The notes under the pieces are model-generated. The model saw only the letters and a list, made by a program, of their open reading frames with translations. It was not told the DNA's origin and searched no databases. The position numbers were made by a program, and so were the translations under genes. This document shows, piece after piece, positions 8,101-17,284 of a stretch of DNA of 64,000 nucleotides. Numbering within the stretch: the stretch's first letter is position 1; each line of letters begins with the position of its first letter. The stretch spans positions 23,685 through 87,684 of the forward strand of contig NZ_JACJPO010000077.1 in assembly GCF_014696105.1 (NCBI RefSeq). Direction: 5' to 3'. Source of the DNA: Microcoleus sp. FACHB-1515. GTDB lineage: Bacteria; Cyanobacteriota; Cyanobacteriia; Elainellales; Elainellaceae.

Positions 8101-9483
8101 TTAGGTTGAATCTTGATCTAGCAAACTGAGAGCGCGATCGACAATCAGTCGCGCATGGTTGCCAGTTGCAGAGGTGCCAGTAAGCTGGTTCCATTCCTGC
8201 TCAAAGCGCTGCCAGTTGCGGCATTTGGCTTGGGCAAATCGCGGTGCTGCCACATAGAACTCCTCGATCGCCGGATAGCATTGCGGTTGCTTCGGTTTGC
8301 GATGACGGTAGAAGCGCCAGCCCCACTCGTTGATCACGGTTGCCTGCTGCTGCTCTGCTTGCTGACGGAGGGCGCGATGCATCGTAGGACGATCGCCAGT
8401 CGCGACCATCTGCACCCAGCGATCGCAATCGATGCGCCTTTTGCCATTTGCCGTCGAATAGCGCTTGTAGATTCGCCGCACGTGGTAGATTGCCCACTCC
8501 AATCGATCGAGCGCCTGTCGATATCCAGCTAGAACGGCTTGATTCTGATTTTTCACCATCAGGTAGTAAGCCGTGCCAAAGCTGAATAGGTGAAGACGCG
8601 GATTGAATGCCAGAGCGTTCCGCTCAATCAGCAGCGTGTCAATGCCATCTTGGGGCTGAAGCTGGTAGCGAGCGAGAGCAACGCTGCGCTCTTGAAACGG
8701 ACACTGTTTACAAGCACTCTTGACCCAGATGACGCCAAACCCCTGCTGAAGGTAGTTCAAACAGTCTTGGCGCGTCCAACCCCACTCTTGCAGCGGATAG
8801 CGATATTCGCGTCCTAAACAGCCGTAGCCATCGGACTTTGATGATCGCTTGGTCTCTTCGGCACTGTAGCCGAGGTAGGGACCGAACACGAAGCGATCGA
8901 GCTGCTGCACTGTCCACTGGTGCAAACGCACGTAAAATCGCCAAGCGCGACTGAAGGGAATACCCTGACAAACCAGCCAGAACTCTCCGGCATCGAGGCA
9001 CAGAGCCTTGAAAATCATTAGCGACTGCCAGCCTAAACAGGTGAGCAGCAGTTGTGGGGAGTAGATTGTGTCGATCGCCCACTGCTCTAGCACCTCGCCT
9101 TTCCAGCGCTGGGCGCAAATGTGCGGGCGCGACAATCGTTGGGATGTGCCGTTTAGCAGCCAGTGATCGCTGAGCTTGGTACAGCCTTCGATGTGCAGCA
9201 CATCCGGCTGCGAGGTATCAGAAAGAATTACATAACCGTCGCGCTTCGACGCCGATCGCTTGGCAAGCTGCACCAGGCGAACGTTGTGCTGTCGCAGGAG
9301 CGGAAACAAATAGTGCTCAGCCAAGTACTTAGTTTCTTGGACTTCATCGCCCGTCTGAGCGCAAACCACAATGAGCTGTCGGCAGTCTGAGAATGGGCGC
9401 GATTCTGGTTCTCGCAGCCAGCGTACGAGAATCGCTGTGCTTTCGACACCCATGCCCCAGTTCAATAGGTGGAGATGTGACAT
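8101..9483 (-). CDS. PP-loop ATPase of the PAPS-reductase class
   Basis: This 460-residue protein starts with LNWGMGVESTAILVRWL, a PP-loop (N-type ATP pyrophosphatase) related to the SGGxDS loop of PAPS reductases, DndC and TilS. A cysteine cluster, ACKQCPF, near residue 255 could bind a metal or an Fe-S cluster. PP-loop enzymes activate a substrate by adenylation; phage and plasmid members act on sulfur chemistry, tRNA or DNA. No DndB, DndD or DndE neighbour is present, so phosphorothioation is not supported. The ATG at 9483 directly abuts a dispersed inverted repeat and has no ribosome binding site, so its leader is either structured or very short. Confidence 0.75.
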   Translation of the reverse strand: MSHLHLLNWGMGVESTAILVRWLREPESRPFSDCRQLIVVCAQTGDEVQETKYLAEHYLFPLLRQHNVRLVQLAKRSASKRDGYVILSDTSQPDVLHIEGCTKLSDHWLLNGTSQRLSRPHICAQRWKGEVLEQWAIDTIYSPQLLLTCLGWQSLMIFKALCLDAGEFWLVCQGIPFSRAWRFYVRLHQWTVQQLDRFVFGPYLGYSAEETKRSSKSDGYGCLGREYRYPLQEWGWTRQDCLNYLQQGFGVIWVKSACKQCPFQERSVALARYQLQPQDGIDTLLIERNALAFNPRLHLFSFGTAYYLMVKNQNQAVLAGYRQALDRLEWAIYHVRRIYKRYSTANGKRRIDCDRWVQMVATGDRPTMHRALRQQAEQQQATVINEWGWRFYRHRKPKQPQCYPAIEEFYVAAPRFAQAKCRNWQRFEQEWNQLTGTSATGNHARLIVDRALSLLDQDST

Positions 9484-9535
9484 GGTTAGGGTGCAAATTT
9501 ACAGGCTTAACGTGGTTAAGGTTTGCACCCTAACC
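9484..9535. repeat. Dispersed inverted repeat, copy 4
   Basis: The arms GGTTAGGGTGCAA (9484-9496) and TTGCACCCTAACC (9523-9535) are perfect over 13 bp with a 26-nt spacer. The left arm touches the start codon of the minus-strand PP-loop gene, so a transcript starting upstream would carry a hairpin immediately before AUG. This favours a regulatory role in this copy. Confidence 0.92.
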
Positions 9536-9661
9536 ACAAATATTGCTGTTGTCGCCCGATCGCTCAGCCGGAAGTTCACACTCAGCCGTAACCGCGATCG
9601 AGATTGACGCCGAGAATCGTGCGACAGCACGGAAAACCGATTTGAATTATGGAGTCTTCAG

Positions 9662-11557
9662 CTAAGTCGCCCTCCTCTCGCCGCTGTAGTACCAAGCGAA
9701 CCACTCCAAATCAACGACCCAGCCGCACTCACCCGCACAGAGATTGTGATCCAAACCAGGAATGCGAATGGGTTGATCGCACTGCCGACAGCGGCCATAT
9801 CGATAGGGATCTAAACCTTGTTGGATTAATCGAGCAACAAAGTCGTTCTTAGCTTGGGCGATGCCAGATGTCAAAGCGATCGAATCGGTTGCGATCGCTT
9901 GGGTCGGGGAAGGCTGCGATCGCACTCGCTGCCATGCCTCGATCGGAATCTCCTGCATTGCCACATCGAGCCGCACCGCATTCTCGTTCGACTCATCTTC
10001 GTTGCACATCAGTGCGATCGCATCATCGAAAATCCACCAGTGCAAATCTTCAGGCCGATAATTCGGTGGCAGCGATATGAAGGCCAACCAGTCTACACAG
10101 CCGAAGCTGGAAGCCACTTCAAGCCACTGCCAAGCCGCAGCAGCAAGTGAAGGCGGCTCAATTTCCTGCCACCAGTCGCGATCGACAGACGTAGACTCAA
10201 GCGCAAGCTTATTTGTCTTAGTGGTGTGGGACTGCTCACCTACAGCCGAATTGAGGCGATCGCGATCAGCAGTTTCTGCGTCAGAGGGGTGGGATTCAAG
10301 CGGCGGTGGCAGCAGTTCACGATGATCGATCGAACAAGCTTGAAGATGGTTAGGGTGCCAGAGATGTTGATATTTATCTAACGTGGTTGAACCGATCCCA
10401 AAAGTTTTGAGAGCGCGATAGCGCGAGGTCGCTTGAGCGGGTAGACAGTTCTGTTGCAGCATCTGAGCGATCGCACCCGTAATTCGCTGCTGTGCGGATT
10501 GGGACTGTTGCTGATTCCAGGTTGGTCGATCGGCAGGTACGGCTGTGGCGGATGAGCGAGTGATGAACTTGGAGCCGTAAGGGTAGTAGCGCTGCTCAGC
10601 GGCTTTGGCCCATTGCGTTGCTCGAACTTCTAGGTCGGTTTGATGACGACAGTACTGAGTAAATCCTGGTAGCGATCGCGCCGTTTGTACGATCGTCTCG
10701 ACCAGCGCTCCGCTGCTGAGCGGTTCACCGCCCCAAACGACATGGTGAAACACGCGCTCGCGATTGGCAATTTTTCCCAGCAGAAAATTTGTTTGTCCGG
10801 TTGCCGTCCAGCCCGGTTCAATATCTGTGTTGAGGTCGTTGAGGTACTTTTCGCCCTTACTGCGTAAACCGAGATGTTTTCGGGGACAGGTCGCTAAAAC
10901 CTGCTTGAGCACCTGCGGATCAACCTCGTTCTTGACTTGGGCGCAGCGCCACTGACGCACGAACGCTGCCGGAGTTGTGAACATCGGCTGCCAGTCAGCA
11001 TTCAGCAGGTAGGAGCCACGCTGCAACGGCAAACGGTGACCGCCATATAGGGTGCAACTGCTGCTGAAAGGTTTGGGATTGGGGTAGAGTTCAACCTGGC
11101 CGGACTTGAGCGAGTAGCCTACATTCTCAATCAGCGTGGCGACAGCTAAGGCGATCGCCCAACAAGTATGCGGCTCAGACAGGGGCAAATACAGGTGAAT
11201 ACCTTGGCGATCGCTGCTTTGAATTGCAACCGCCGTCGTAATCCCCAAGGGTTCCAGTGCGTTTAGAATTCGACGAATCGCAAATTCATCGTGGCAAGGG
11301 TGATAAGGGCTGCCAATATCGATATCGATGAGCAGATATTGAGTGGCTTGGCCGAACCGAACGCCGTAGAGATGACGGCCTTGGGCAATTAATCGATCGC
11401 TCAGCAAATGCCGCGATTCAGTTTTCCAAGTCGGCTTTTGACCAGGATCAGGATGCGTTGCCCACAAATAATCACCACGATGCGGAAATAAAGTCAAAAA
11501 TTCATCGTGCCATTCGCGCACAAAGGCGAAGGACGAAACTGTTGATTCTAGTGACAT
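9662..11557 (-). CDS. AEP-superfamily primase-like protein, copy 2
   Basis: This 631-residue paralogue of the protein at 3765-5465 keeps motif I (LLIDIDIG), motif II (RQGIHLYLPL) and motif III (VELYPNPK), and the same helical middle domain with LNDLN, TARSLPG and a late LWHPNHL block. It differs at the C terminus, which carries a zinc-ribbon-like cluster CRQC...CAGEC in the last 40 residues. The ATG at 11557 aligns with the paralogue's start; a TTG 78 bases upstream is less likely. A 9-bp hairpin lies just before the start. The two copies are inverted relative to each other. They may be non-redundant replication primases. Confidence 0.75.
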   Translation of the reverse strand: MSLESTVSSFAFVREWHDEFLTLFPHRGDYLWATHPDPGQKPTWKTESRHLLSDRLIAQGRHLYGVRFGQATQYLLIDIDIGSPYHPCHDEFAIRRILNALEPLGITTAVAIQSSDRQGIHLYLPLSEPHTCWAIALAVATLIENVGYSLKSGQVELYPNPKPFSSSCTLYGGHRLPLQRGSYLLNADWQPMFTTPAAFVRQWRCAQVKNEVDPQVLKQVLATCPRKHLGLRSKGEKYLNDLNTDIEPGWTATGQTNFLLGKIANRERVFHHVVWGGEPLSSGALVETIVQTARSLPGFTQYCRHQTDLEVRATQWAKAAEQRYYPYGSKFITRSSATAVPADRPTWNQQQSQSAQQRITGAIAQMLQQNCLPAQATSRYRALKTFGIGSTTLDKYQHLWHPNHLQACSIDHRELLPPPLESHPSDAETADRDRLNSAVGEQSHTTKTNKLALESTSVDRDWWQEIEPPSLAAAAWQWLEVASSFGCVDWLAFISLPPNYRPEDLHWWIFDDAIALMCNEDESNENAVRLDVAMQEIPIEAWQRVRSQPSPTQAIATDSIALTSGIAQAKNDFVARLIQQGLDPYRYGRCRQCDQPIRIPGLDHNLCAGECGWVVDLEWFAWYYSGERRAT

Positions 11558-11579
11558 TGCTGCTTGCTCTTGTGTGCAA

Positions 11580-11614
11580 ACAGCCCGCGATCGCAACGGT
11601 GTGAGGCGGGCTGT
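11580..11614 (-). promoter_or_regulatory. Hairpin just upstream of primase-like copy 2
   Basis: ACAGCCCGC (11580-11588) and GCGGGCTGT (11606-11614) form a perfect 9-bp stem with a 17-nt loop. It lies 22 bp upstream of the chosen start codon at 11557, in the 5' leader of that gene, and could affect translation or mark an operator. Confidence 0.5.
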
Positions 11615-11859
11615 TGAGTGAGTCGAGGGGAGCAACAGCTAATTTTCGTTTGCGAAACGTTACATTTTTTGAAACTTCCTACTTTCACCCTGACTGCGAA
11701 ACTTTGCCATGCAGCAGCTTGTGGGAACTTGCACGATCGCACAAATTCGCCGTAAAATAAGCACAGCAATTCGAGGGCTGCCCTAACCTGACTGCTCGCC
11801 AAAGCTTGATTGGTTAGGTATCTAAACCCTGCACCTTTTGCAAACGCAAATAAGCTGTC

Positions 11860-11891
11860 AAACCCCGCTGTTGGTTCCAGTTGGGGTTTTT
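11860..11891 (+). terminator. Terminator-like hairpin
   Basis: AAACCCC (11860-11866) pairs with GGGGTTT (11883-11889) and continues into a T-run on the plus strand. No plus-strand gene of normal length precedes it, so it would end a short transcript or antisense RNA from this intergenic region. Confidence 0.4.
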
Positions 11892-12152
11892 GACTTTGTT
11901 TGAGGGATTACATGGTGATGACTCCTTTCGCTTCGATTTCAGGAGGTCACCCGATCGCGGTTGCGCTAACGCTGAAATGATTGGCGTATCCGTACTATGC
12001 AACCTTGTGAGTGCTTAATACTATACTGAGACTCAACCATCAGTAGTTGAACGATCGGGTGGGATTTGAGCTTGGGTGCTTCTACCAAACCCCAATCTTA
12101 AATCTAATCGCAATCTTAAACTATATTTGAAGACGGGGGACAGTCCTAGCAA

Positions 12153-12980
12153 ATGGAATTTAAGTTTCCGCTGGCGTTCCGAATCACGTTAGATAAGTTT
12201 GGAATCAACGCCACACAGCTTGCCAAAGCGAGCAATATCTCGCAGCAAACGATCAGCACATTCCGCAACGGCCATACGTTCCCGCAGCTTGATAAGTTTG
12301 AGCAGATTTTTAACTGCCTAACGCCAGAGCAGCAGCGATTTTTACTCACACAGGTGATCGACCTCGACCCAGCCGCGCGTCCAGAACTGGGAATGCAGGT
12401 TCAGCAAATGAGCAGTGTGGCCGAACTGCTGCTGCTGCAAGAGCTAGTCACCGATCGACTGCGCGACCTCCTCGATTTGCGCGAGGCTAAACCTCAATTG
12501 GAACCGGAGCAAAGTCAAACCCCAGCGGGCAAAACTCGATCGCGCAAAGTCCAAGTAGAATCGGTGCGAAACCAGCTTGAAGGAACAGTAATTACCACAA
12601 ACGGCAGGCGAATTCTGGTGTCAGAGGCCGATCGCGAGCGCGTAGTTGCCATTTTGCGAGAATGGGAGACTTTGAGTGAGTTGACTGCCGAGGCTTGGCG
12701 GCTAGAATATCAGTCTGAGCTAAATCAATGGGTTTTGCGCGATGCAGCCGAGCAGTTGCTCTGGCGCTACCGCGTGACCACTGGCGAACTTTTTATCGGG
12801 GTGGATCGATCGACTTGGATACAGCAGTTTCGATCGCTGCTGGCTGCCGTTACTCACTATTCGCCAGAACCAGCGCTGGCGCAAACAGCAGGCAGATGGC
12901 TGGTACAGCTTGATTTCGCTTTGGACGAAGCAAAAGGCAATGAGGCTCAGTTTTTGCAGATTCTGTTTCGCCTATCGTAG
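12153..12980 (+). CDS. XRE-type helix-turn-helix regulator
   Basis: This 275-residue protein has a Cro/C1-type helix-turn-helix at about residues 15-62 (NATQLAKASNISQQTISTFR followed by NGHTFPQLDKFEQI). A Gln/Leu-rich helical linker follows, then an unrecognised C-terminal domain (about 145-275) that may sense a ligand or dimerise. A conserved KFPLAFRITLDKF head precedes the helix-turn-helix. It could regulate the divergent primase-like gene or the wider plasmid; candidate operators include the dispersed inverted repeats, but that is inference. The gene is followed 21 bp later by the PAS protein. Confidence 0.8.
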   Translation: MEFKFPLAFRITLDKFGINATQLAKASNISQQTISTFRNGHTFPQLDKFEQIFNCLTPEQQRFLLTQVIDLDPAARPELGMQVQQMSSVAELLLLQELVTDRLRDLLDLREAKPQLEPEQSQTPAGKTRSRKVQVESVRNQLEGTVITTNGRRILVSEADRERVVAILREWETLSELTAEAWRLEYQSELNQWVLRDAAEQLLWRYRVTTGELFIGVDRSTWIQQFRSLLAAVTHYSPEPALAQTAGRWLVQLDFALDEAKGNEAQFLQILFRLS

Positions 12981-13001
12981 TCGGTCAGCACTCACGCGCT
13001 C

Positions 13002-15311
13002 TTGAACTTGGATCAAACCACACCCACCGCGATCGCAGCGCACTTGCTCAATCAGGCGCTAGACGCGGCAGAAATTGGAACCGCTCAATACAGCGTTCCG
13101 CTTGACCAGTGGCATGGGTCAACAGCGGTGCGGCAGCTTTATGGCGTGTCTGTCCCTGCTGAGTCGATCGCAACCCTAGCAAATTTTCTAGTGCTGGTTC
13201 ATCTCGACGATCGTGCCTCGGTTGGACAAGCGATCGCAGTGGCGATCGATCGCGGCTCGACCTATCAATACGAATGTCGCACGGCCAAGCGGTCTCAATG
13301 CTGGCTGCGGCATGAGGGAATTGTAATTCGTGATGCCACTGGGCAGGCACAGCAACTGATTGAAGTGGTGACGGACGTGAGCGATCGCGTGATTGCTCAA
13401 ACCATGTATCAGCGGCTGCACGATCGTCAGCAAGCGCTGTGGCGGCACTCGCAAGAACTGGCAATTCAAGCAGATAGCGAAGGACAAATGACGTTTGTGA
13501 GCGCGGCGCTCACCCGCTTACTGGGGTACTCTGAGCAAGATTGGCTGGCGCATCCGCTGGCGGCATGGATTCATCCGCAAGACCAAAGCATTCTGGCTGC
13601 TGTGTGGGAAGGGGGCGGTACGATCGATCTGCGGGTGCGACATCAAGAAGCGCGCTGGGTATGGATGCGGATGCAGATTCATCGAACCTTGATCGCCGCA
13701 CAGCCTGTTTGGATAGTGAATGCTCAAGACATTACCCAGCAACAGAATATGCGCTCTTCGTTGCAGGAAACGACTGAGCAAGTTCAAATTTTAGTCGATA
13801 ATTTTCCGGGTGCTTTCTACCGCAGCCAAGCAGGTCAGCAGTGGCGGCAGCGCTATGTCAGTCGAGGCTTTCAAGGGCTAACAGGGCAACTATTTCGGGC
13901 AATCGATCATCTGCTGATGGCGTTTCCAACAGAGGGTGATGCAGCTTACGCAGATCTGATTTTGCCGGAAGATTTGGAGCGGTGCGACCAACAATTAGAG
14001 GCAGCGCTGGCAGATCAAGCGCCGTTCGTCCTGCAATATCGGATTCAAGCCAATGGGATTCGCTGGATCGAGGATCGGGGGCGCGGCGTGTGGAATGCGG
14101 CGGGCGAACTTGAGTGGATCGACGGCGTTATGCTCGATGTGAGCGATCGCGTGATCACAGAGATGGCGCTGAGGGCGCGTGAAGACCGCCTGTTTCGGAT
14201 CTACAACCATGCCCCGATCGGCATCACGTTTACAGACGGCCAGACGGGTCGCTATGTGGAAGTGAACAGCGCTTTTTGTCGGCTGTTGGGCTATACGCCG
14301 GATGAACTAGAGCAGCAAACTTGGATAGCGTTGACACATCCAGAAGACCTTGAGAACGAACTGGTTCTCCATCAGCAGTGCCAGCAGCAGCAACGGCAAT
14401 CCTATTCATTGGAGAAGCGCTATTTGCACAAAGCGGGACATGCGGTTTGGGTGCGGATCACAGTGAGCTGGGTGATTGATGCTGATGCCGATTCTGCTGG
14501 CAGCTTTGCGCTGATTGAAGATCGAACTGAGTACTCGCAGGCGCAACAGCAACTGTTTGATGCTCGCCAGCGAATTGTGCGACATATCAATAATTCGCCG
14601 CTGGCAGTGATTGAGTGGACAGCGGATTTTCGCGTGCAGCAGTGGAGCGATCGCGCCGAAGCGCTATTTGGCTGGAGTGCCGCAGAAGTAATGGGCAAGC
14701 ATCCGTTTGACTGGCAAATGATTGTGCTAGCAGACCTACCGCAGGTGCAGCGCGTCATCGAGCAGCTTAGGAGCGGTGAGATCACGTTTAATACCTGCTG
14801 CAACCGCAACTACACTAAATCAGGCAGCGTAATCGAGTGCGAGTGGCACAACTCCGTGTTGTTCGATCCGCAGCGTCAAGTTGTCTCGTTTCTGTCACTG
14901 GTAATGGATGTGACGGCTCGTAATCAAGCGAGTGCTGAGCTAACGCGATCTCGATCGCTACTAGAAACAACTTTGGAAGCAACGGCAGACGGATTGCTGG
15001 TGCTAAGCCGAGATGGAGACATTCTTTACTGCAATCAAAAGTTTATCGAGCTTTGGCGCATTCCAGCGCATATTTTGGCGCAGCGAGTTGATCAGCATCT
15101 ACTGCCATTTCAACAAGCGCAACTCAAGAACCCAGAGAACTTTTTGCAGCAGGTCGAATCCGAATATCTATTTCCCGACCTTGACTGTCACGGCGAAGTT
15201 CAGCTTCAAGACGGACGAGTGTTTGAGCGCTTTTCTAAGCCACATTTGCTCGAAGGCGAGATCGTCGGTCGAGTTATCAGCTATCGAGACATCACGCCGC
15301 GCAGAGATTAA
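13002..15311 (+). CDS. Multi-PAS protein without output domain
   Basis: This 769-residue protein is a string of about six PAS/PAC units. The clearest are at about residues 150-255 (VSAALTRLLGYSEQDW), 395-510 (PIGITFTDGQTG, VNSAFCRLLGYTPDEL), 520-645 and 650-767 (LEATADGLLVLSRDGDILYC). Each closes with a DVSDR, DITQQ or DITPR PAC signature. PAS domains sense ligands, redox state or light. The chain stops right after the last PAC motif, where a histidine kinase or GGDEF domain would normally begin, and none follows in any frame. It is either a truncated kinase or an adaptor. The TTG start at 13002 is uncertain. There is no membrane segment. Confidence 0.8.
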   Translation: MNLDQTTPTAIAAHLLNQALDAAEIGTAQYSVPLDQWHGSTAVRQLYGVSVPAESIATLANFLVLVHLDDRASVGQAIAVAIDRGSTYQYECRTAKRSQCWLRHEGIVIRDATGQAQQLIEVVTDVSDRVIAQTMYQRLHDRQQALWRHSQELAIQADSEGQMTFVSAALTRLLGYSEQDWLAHPLAAWIHPQDQSILAAVWEGGGTIDLRVRHQEARWVWMRMQIHRTLIAAQPVWIVNAQDITQQQNMRSSLQETTEQVQILVDNFPGAFYRSQAGQQWRQRYVSRGFQGLTGQLFRAIDHLLMAFPTEGDAAYADLILPEDLERCDQQLEAALADQAPFVLQYRIQANGIRWIEDRGRGVWNAAGELEWIDGVMLDVSDRVITEMALRAREDRLFRIYNHAPIGITFTDGQTGRYVEVNSAFCRLLGYTPDELEQQTWIALTHPEDLENELVLHQQCQQQQRQSYSLEKRYLHKAGHAVWVRITVSWVIDADADSAGSFALIEDRTEYSQAQQQLFDARQRIVRHINNSPLAVIEWTADFRVQQWSDRAEALFGWSAAEVMGKHPFDWQMIVLADLPQVQRVIEQLRSGEITFNTCCNRNYTKSGSVIECEWHNSVLFDPQRQVVSFLSLVMDVTARNQASAELTRSRSLLETTLEATADGLLVLSRDGDILYCNQKFIELWRIPAHILAQRVDQHLLPFQQAQLKNPENFLQQVESEYLFPDLDCHGEVQLQDGRVFERFSKPHLLEGEIVGRVISYRDITPRRD

Positions 15312-15585
15312 GCTGTTTGAGGCAGTGAACGAGGATCTAACTACTCCAACGATGAAGGCGATCGCATTTCAATGAAGGGGGCAATCGCAGCAGTATGATG
15401 TGTAGAACTATTCAATTCTTTAACCAGAATAGTAAACTCCCTAAAATGCTAAGTTCTAAGGTTGAAAATACACCAAAACAAATAAGGTATTCAGAAGCAC
15501 AAGCAACTGTAAAACTCTATTTAATAGTTCAACATCTTTACTGGGTTTGAGATAGTATAAGGTTGTATTTTGCAAAGAAGCAGTT

Positions 15586-15960
15586 ATGACTTCAGCGCCA
15601 AAGGAGCAAGCCGCAATTATTCGTACTGAGCGCGGATTGACGATCGCAGGCACGCGCATCACTCTCTACGATGTGATGGACTACGTGACGGCTCAGTATC
15701 CACCTAAGTTTATTCAAGGATTATTTGAGCTGACAGAGCAGCAAATTAATGCTGCTCTAGCTTATATCGAAACTCATCGTTCAGAAGTAGAAGTCGAGTA
15801 CCAGCAAGTTCTCAAAGAGTCTGAAGAACTCCGACAGTATTACGAAGAGCAAAATCGTGAGTTAATTACCCGGATTGCAGCACAGCCACCCAAACCTGGA
15901 ACCGAAGCTGCTTGGGAAAAACTTCGAGCTACGAAAGCAAAGCGCATGTCTAGGGCATGA
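15586..15960 (+). CDS. DUF433 family antitoxin
   Basis: This 124-residue protein starts with the DUF433 winged-helix pattern (IRTERGLTIAGTRITLYDVMDYV, then PPKFIQGLFELTEQQINAALAYIE) and has a long charged helical tail. DUF433 proteins are usually antitoxins that bind their own promoter and neutralise a PIN-like toxin. The next gene encodes that toxin, and the stop and start codons overlap as ATGA. About 270 bp upstream carries no gene and holds an AT-rich promoter region. Confidence 0.85.
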   Translation: MTSAPKEQAAIIRTERGLTIAGTRITLYDVMDYVTAQYPPKFIQGLFELTEQQINAALAYIETHRSEVEVEYQQVLKESEELRQYYEEQNRELITRIAAQPPKPGTEAAWEKLRATKAKRMSRA

Positions 15961-16352
15961 TTTTCTTGATCGATCACAATCTCAAAGGTCACGCCCTAAT
16001 CTTCTTTGGCGCGATCGCAAGTCAAGGCTGGCTTGATGTTGTCCCAATTCGCTTTGTCACGTTTTTAGAAATGGAGTTATCGATTGACAGCGATGATAGG
16101 ACGGTTTGGCAACTCGCTCAAGAAAATCAAATGGTTTTGCTCACAGCTAATCGCAGCATGAAAGGAAAAGATTCTCTAGAACAAGTCATGCGTGAAGAAA
16201 ACACCTCAGCGTCGTTGCCTGTAGTGACTATTAGCAATGCTGACCGATTGCTAAACGACAGTGAGTATCGAAATCGGTGTATTGAAAGTTTGATTGAGAT
16301 TGTGCTTGATATTGACAGCTATCGCGGTGCAAGGCAAATCTTCATTCCGTAA
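15957..16352 (+). CDS. PIN-like toxin (DUF5615-type)
   Basis: This 131-residue protein is the toxin partner of the DUF433 gene. It begins MIFLIDHNLKGHA, where a PIN-like fold places its first acidic residue (Asp6), and continues to a WQLAQENQMVLLTANRSM block typical of DUF5615/Mut7-C-like nucleases. These act as RNases. The 4-bp overlap with the antitoxin gene gives co-translation. Both genes look intact. Confidence 0.8.
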   Translation: MIFLIDHNLKGHALIFFGAIASQGWLDVVPIRFVTFLEMELSIDSDDRTVWQLAQENQMVLLTANRSMKGKDSLEQVMREENTSASLPVVTISNADRLLNDSEYRNRCIESLIEIVLDIDSYRGARQIFIP

Positions 16353-16531
16353 TAAGACGAACTTGAACATTGAACGACCGCAAGGATACCATCAAGAAAC
16401 AGGGCATCATTGAGTCTTTGAGACAGACACAATTAAGCAGAAACTAAAACTCACAGTTGGAGCAGGCTGAGAGAAGCGCTTAGTATCGATGTTGAGTTTT
16501 CCAACAGCCGCTCAGTAGCATGAATTTCACA

Positions 16532-17284
16532 TCACGGTGGCAAAGAAACAGTTTCGCGTAACCGCTGCTCGATCGCCAACTGTGCCAAAGCTTGCAGCAC
16601 CCGAACTTCAACATTGCTTGCTGCCGCAGCTTGCTCGATCGACACTGACTGCGAACGTGCGATCGACAAGCAGGTGCGGACGCGATCGACAATCGGATCG
16701 GCAGCAGTCGTATAGCCCCGCTGAAGTGCAACTTCCAAGCCGACTTCAATATCGCTGAGCATTGCCCTTTGCTGCGAGGGGAGCAATAGCGTTTGCGCTC
16801 CAGGCACACCTGCAACGATCGCGACCCCCACAGCATTCGGAGTTTGAGTGGCAGGCACAAGGTTGAAACTGTATAGGCGCTGTGTCCCAGCCGCATCAGT
16901 GGTGACTACTTCTAAGTTGGTGATAACTGCGTGGGTCACGCCGGGAAAGGCCAAGGGCTGAATCGATCGCAAAAACAAAATGGTCGCCTGTTCGCTGCCG
17001 ATCGGCGCATTGGTGGTGTAGACCGTGCGTGACGGATCGGCAAGTAAAACGCTGGTGATTTGTTCGCCCGTTTGAAACTGAATTGGCGTGGCGCGACCGG
17101 GCACGATCGGCACATCGACAAGGCTGGCGATCGCACTGGCGCGATCGACTATCCGCAAAGCATTTGGTCGATCGGCGGAACGACCTGGAGAAATTGGAGA
17201 TCTAGCGGGCAAGCCGTAAGCAGGAGAAGCGCTCCAGACATTGATGCCGCTAAGGAGCAGCAGTGGAATGAGCAGTTTGTGCAT
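16532..17284 (-). CDS. virB9: VirB9/TrbG-like transfer protein
   Basis: This 250-residue protein has an N-terminal signal peptide (KLLIPLLLLSGINVWSASPAYG, cleaved near residue 24). It has a VirB9-type beta domain seen in IQFQTGEQITSVLLADPS and TILFLRS segments. VirB9 forms the outer-membrane core ring of type IV secretion systems with VirB10 and a lipoprotein. The C-terminal half (from about 190) is helical and diverges from classical VirB9. It overlaps the VirB10-like gene by 35 bp and is the last gene of the minus-strand operon. Confidence 0.65.
   Translation of the reverse strand: MHKLLIPLLLLSGINVWSASPAYGLPARSPISPGRSADRPNALRIVDRASAIASLVDVPIVPGRATPIQFQTGEQITSVLLADPSRTVYTTNAPIGSEQATILFLRSIQPLAFPGVTHAVITNLEVVTTDAAGTQRLYSFNLVPATQTPNAVGVAIVAGVPGAQTLLLPSQQRAMLSDIEVGLEVALQRGYTTAADPIVDRVRTCLSIARSQSVSIEQAAAASNVEVRVLQALAQLAIEQRLRETVSLPP

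Larger units (their letters stand above)
11558..12152. other. Intergenic region between divergent genes
   Basis: This stretch separates the minus-strand primase-like gene from the plus-strand XRE gene and must hold promoters for both. It contains a hairpin in the primase leader (11580-11614), a terminator-like element (11860-11891), and a 22-codon plus-strand frame at 11912-11980 with a GAGG six to seven bases upstream. The latter two could belong to a small RNA or leader transcript, but nothing decisive is seen. Confidence 0.5.

Noticed and set aside
8101..9483. Phosphorothioation (Dnd) system
   Set aside because: Only a PP-loop protein is present; no DndB, DndD or DndE-like gene lies nearby.
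10347..10360. GGTTAGGGTGCCA resembling the dispersed repeat arm
   Set aside because: It lies inside the primase-like gene and encodes the conserved LWHPNHL block, so the match is explained by coding constraint.
11912..11980. 22-codon frame with a GAGG upstream
   Set aside because: Very short, no family and no conservation evidence; mentioned only within the intergenic region entry.
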